This document shows positions 62,303 to 64,000 of a stretch of DNA of 64,000 nucleotides, piece by piece. Source of the DNA: Dyadobacter flavalbus (GTDB taxonomy: Bacteria > Bacteroidota > Bacteroidia > Cytophagales > Spirosomataceae); the NCBI RefSeq assembly GCF_006149045.1, contig NZ_VBSN01000010.1, positions 1 to 64,000 on the forward strand, in the 5' to 3' direction. The translations under genes and the position numbers were made by a program. The notes under the pieces were generated by a model that did not search any database, was not told the origin of the DNA, and was given only the letters and a program-made list of their open reading frames with translations. Position 1 is the stretch's first letter. Every line of letters starts with the position of its first letter.

Positions 62303-62315
62303 TTTACTAAGTAAA
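62303..62315. repeat. Perfect palindrome TTTAC-TAA-GTAAA upstream of hsp20
   Basis: A 13-base sequence with 5-bp arms, 27 bases before the hsp20 ATG. It overlaps where a promoter should be, so it could be an operator of a repressor; no family consensus is recalled. Chance occurrence in AT-rich DNA is also possible. Confidence 0.4.
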
Positions 62316-62341
62316 ACTTGTGAACCTTAAACGCGATAGCT

Positions 62342-62764
62342 ATGGAAAGCAAACTGAAAATACCCCAGGAAATGTTGATGAATATCGATTTTATTAACAC
62401 AATAAATGGTGGAATGAGTGAGCCCGCTATAAAGCTTGAAAAAGGATCGGACGGTTTTGAGGTAGTTGTAAAAATTCCAGGCATCGAGGTTGAGGATCTT
62501 CAATTGGAAGTTGTAAAAGGAAAAAAGAATACGAATAACCTTAAGCTTTTTCATTTGTTGCCAATCTTCTCGCAGGAGAATATTTCCGACGAAGAGCAAT
62601 GGAAAACAGTCCGTTTCATCAATACATTTGTAATTCCGGAAGGAGTGGATGTAGAAAATATTTCAGCTAAATATAACGATATTTCACGCCAACTTGTCCT
62701 TTTCCTTCCTTACGGAAACGAACAGGGTGATTATCACAGAAAAGTGGACATTGAACGTTATTAA
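62342..62764 (+). CDS. Atypical small heat-shock protein (Hsp20/alpha-crystallin-like)
   Basis: 140 residues. The alpha-crystallin domain can be followed from DGFEVVVKIPGIEVEDLQLEV to FVIPEGVDVENISAKYNDISRQLVLFLPYG, which is the diverged equivalent of the usual 'A-x-x-x-x-GVL-x-(L/I)-x-x-P(K)' end. A 25-residue insert (KKNTNNLKLFHLLPIFSQEN area) interrupts the middle. The N-terminal arm is short and the C-terminal IXI motif is not obvious, so activity as an oligomeric chaperone is uncertain. A strong hairpin follows. Confidence 0.82.
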   Translation: MESKLKIPQEMLMNIDFINTINGGMSEPAIKLEKGSDGFEVVVKIPGIEVEDLQLEVVKGKKNTNNLKLFHLLPIFSQENISDEEQWKTVRFINTFVIPEGVDVENISAKYNDISRQLVLFLPYGNEQGDYHRKVDIERY

Positions 62765-62782
62765 TTATAAATAATGATTTTG

Positions 62783-62817
62783 AAAGCTCCGGATGCACAG
62801 GTGTCCGGAGCTTTTTT
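62783..62817 (+). terminator. Terminator of the hsp20 gene
   Basis: AAAGCTCCGGA / TCCGGAGCTTT, an 11-bp perfect stem with a 10-base loop and a run of T, 19 bases after the stop codon. Confidence 0.92.
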
Positions 62818-62984
62818 ATTTAAATTCAATATTAAATTTATTCGATGTTTTAATTAATTATTGTAGTATTAAATGGATAAATTGAACGTTGCCAATGGAT
62901 TGTGTACAGATGCGTTACGCCGTTGCGATGTTGTTGAAAAAGTTGCTAAATATGTACTCTAAAAGCATATTCAGTTAACTCTTC

Positions 62985-63332
62985 ATGCCCAACGTTATGC
63001 AAAAATCAAATATTTATGCTTACACCGAACTGACAAAACTTGTCAATGAACTGAAGGCTTCAAGCGCCAAAGGAAAGCTGAAAGAAAAACTGATGTCACA
63101 ATATGCTTACTTCAATATTATCGAGCCGCGTTACTTCTCGGAAACCCTGCTGGGTGAATGGGAAAGTATTCTTGGCCTTATCAAACACAAAGGAGCCAAG
63201 CTGGATGAAGAAGGTAAAGTGGTGGCTAATGAAGTACGCAATACGATTGACCACCTGACAGACAGGGAATGTCAGGTTCTGGTGGATAAAGTCTACGCTA
63301 TTTACGATAAGGTGAAAGCAGAATACGTATAA
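62985..63332 (+). CDS. Small soluble protein of unknown function
   Basis: 115 residues, predicted mostly alpha-helical, with no signal peptide or transmembrane segment. Composition is Lys/Glu-rich (SSAKGKLKEKLMSQYAYF, LIKHKGAKLDEEGKVVANEVR) and a C-terminal LTDRECQVLVDKVYAIYDKVKAEYV. I do not recognise the family. The alternative start ATG at 62997 shortens it by four residues. It is alone, just after the hsp20 terminator; no metal or catalytic motif seen. Confidence 0.72.
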   Translation: MPNVMQKSNIYAYTELTKLVNELKASSAKGKLKEKLMSQYAYFNIIEPRYFSETLLGEWESILGLIKHKGAKLDEEGKVVANEVRNTIDHLTDRECQVLVDKVYAIYDKVKAEYV

Positions 63333-63345
63333 ATAAAAATTCAAT

Positions 63346-63383
63346 CAGCCGATCAGAACCGGTTTTGCAGTTCTGATCGGCTG
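63346..63383 (-). terminator. Hairpin terminator of metG
   Basis: CAGCCGATCAGAAC / GTTCTGATCGGCTG is a perfect 14-bp stem with a 10-base loop. On the minus strand it is followed by ATTGAATTTTTATTT, so it most likely ends the metG transcript; it may also serve the 115-residue gene. Confidence 0.85.
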
Positions 63384-63393
63384 GTCGTGAAAC

Positions 63394-64000
63394 TTAGTTG
63401 ACGGTTCCGCCGTTCCATACTTCTTTGCCCGGCTGTACAAACGCCAGGCTGCCGTCGCGGTCCTCGGCCATCAGGATCATGCCGTGACTTTCCATTCCCA
63501 TCATTTTACGCGGGGCAAGATTGGCGAGGTATAAAACTTTCTTCCCGATAATTTCCTCTGCTTTGAAATGTTCCGAAATCCCGCTCAGCACCGTTCTTTT
63601 TTCCGTACCGATATCCACTAACAATTTCAGCAGTTTTTTGCTTTTCGGGACATTTTCGGCTTCGATGATAGTCGCGACGCGAATATCCATTTTTGCAAAA
63701 TCATCATACTGTATTTCAGGCTTGACCGCCGCAACCGTTTTGCCTTCCAGTTCGTTCAGGCGTTTGGCTTCATGCAGTTTCTGGATTTGCTTCTCGATTA
63801 CGTGATCTTCAATTTTTTCAAACAACAGTTTTGCTTCGGAAACTGGCTGTCCGGCCTGCAGCAAATCTGCTTTTCCGGCATCCTGCCATGTTTTCCCGGT
63901 CAGTCCGAGCTGCTCACTGATTTTTCCGGCCGTAAACGGAAGAACCGGTTCCGAAACGATGGATAAAGTGGCTGAAATCTGCAGTGCAATGTTCAGGATG
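63394..64000 (-). CDS. metG: Methionyl-tRNA synthetase, C-terminal part (cut by window edge)
   Basis: The frame is open from the stop at 63394 to the window edge, giving the last ~200 residues. They include the anticodon-binding helical domain (VSEPVLPFTAGKISEQLGL, WQDAGKADLL) and the C-terminal tRNA-binding (Trbp111/EMAPII-like) domain with IQYDDFAKMDIRVATIIEAE and PRKMMGMESHGM. The signature KMSKS and catalytic HIGH motifs lie outside the window. The gene ends at its own hairpin. Confidence 0.93.
   Translation of the reverse strand, partial: ILNIALQISATLSIVSEPVLPFTAGKISEQLGLTGKTWQDAGKADLLQAGQPVSEAKLLFEKIEDHVIEKQIQKLHEAKRLNELEGKTVAAVKPEIQYDDFAKMDIRVATIIEAENVPKSKKLLKLLVDIGTEKRTVLSGISEHFKAEEIIGKKVLYLANLAPRKMMGMESHGMILMAEDRDGSLAFVQPGKEVWNGGTVN

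Overview
The window looks like the chromosome of a Bacteroidota bacterium, most likely of the order Cytophagales (Dyadobacter/Spirosomaceae-like; the genus is a guess). The evidence is a fused LpxC-FabZ, the type IX secretion protein PorQ, a DUF4494 protein, PafA-type alkaline phosphatases, a two-domain TamB/TsaD neighbourhood, several TAnnTTTG promoter motifs, few Shine-Dalgarno sites and several TTG/GTG starts. It is almost entirely housekeeping and envelope genes. The only clearly eroded, accessory-looking stretch is the first ~850 bases: gene remnants, a CAU-anticodon tRNA with its terminator, and a damaged second copy of that tRNA.

Left part (1-20 kb): an HD-domain phosphohydrolase precedes the lipid A genes lpxD, lpxC-fabZ and lpxA. 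A convergent MOSC protein and tsaD follow. tamB (outer-membrane assembly) runs divergently from tsaD, followed by a small lipoprotein, a secreted M16 zinc protease and two tandem secreted PafA-like alkaline phosphatases. 

Middle part (19-41 kb): SPFH plus NfeD, an acyl-CoA dehydrogenase, ugd plus uxs (UDP-glucose to UDP-glucuronate to UDP-xylose), pyrH with frr, a tRNA dihydrouridine synthase coupled to a biotin-carrier protein, a CPBP membrane protease, DUF2007 coupled to cdsA (CDP-diacylglycerol), a secreted carboxypeptidase-regulatory-like protein, an LpxH-type hydrolase, several small unknown or envelope proteins, exonuclease III, two tandem Uma2 proteins, an rRNA pseudouridine synthase, mutS, and a nucleoside-type MFS transporter. 

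Right part (40-64 kb): an RRM RNA-binding protein with a repetitive tail, a secreted beta-propeller protein, a very large secreted HEAT plus double-DUF1080 protein, a Tat-exported Gfo/Idh oxidoreductase, an acyl-CoA carboxylase beta subunit, porQ, a double-ATPase ModF-like protein, two DJ-1/PfpI proteins, clpB, lysA, pyrF, rfbC, a signalling operon (small Cys-tailed protein, multi-pass membrane protein, histidine kinase, NarL-type regulator), an Rdx thioredoxin-like protein, an atypical Hsp20, an unknown 115-residue protein and the 3' end of metG. 

Many convergent gene pairs are separated by strong hairpin terminators, often usable from both sides. I found no CRISPR array, intact insertion sequence, prophage or rRNA. 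The most interesting items are the signalling operon with the conserved-looking GG/Cys tail protein, the tRNA-like duplicate with a GC-rich insert in its anticodon arm, and the HEAT-DUF1080-DUF1080 fusion.
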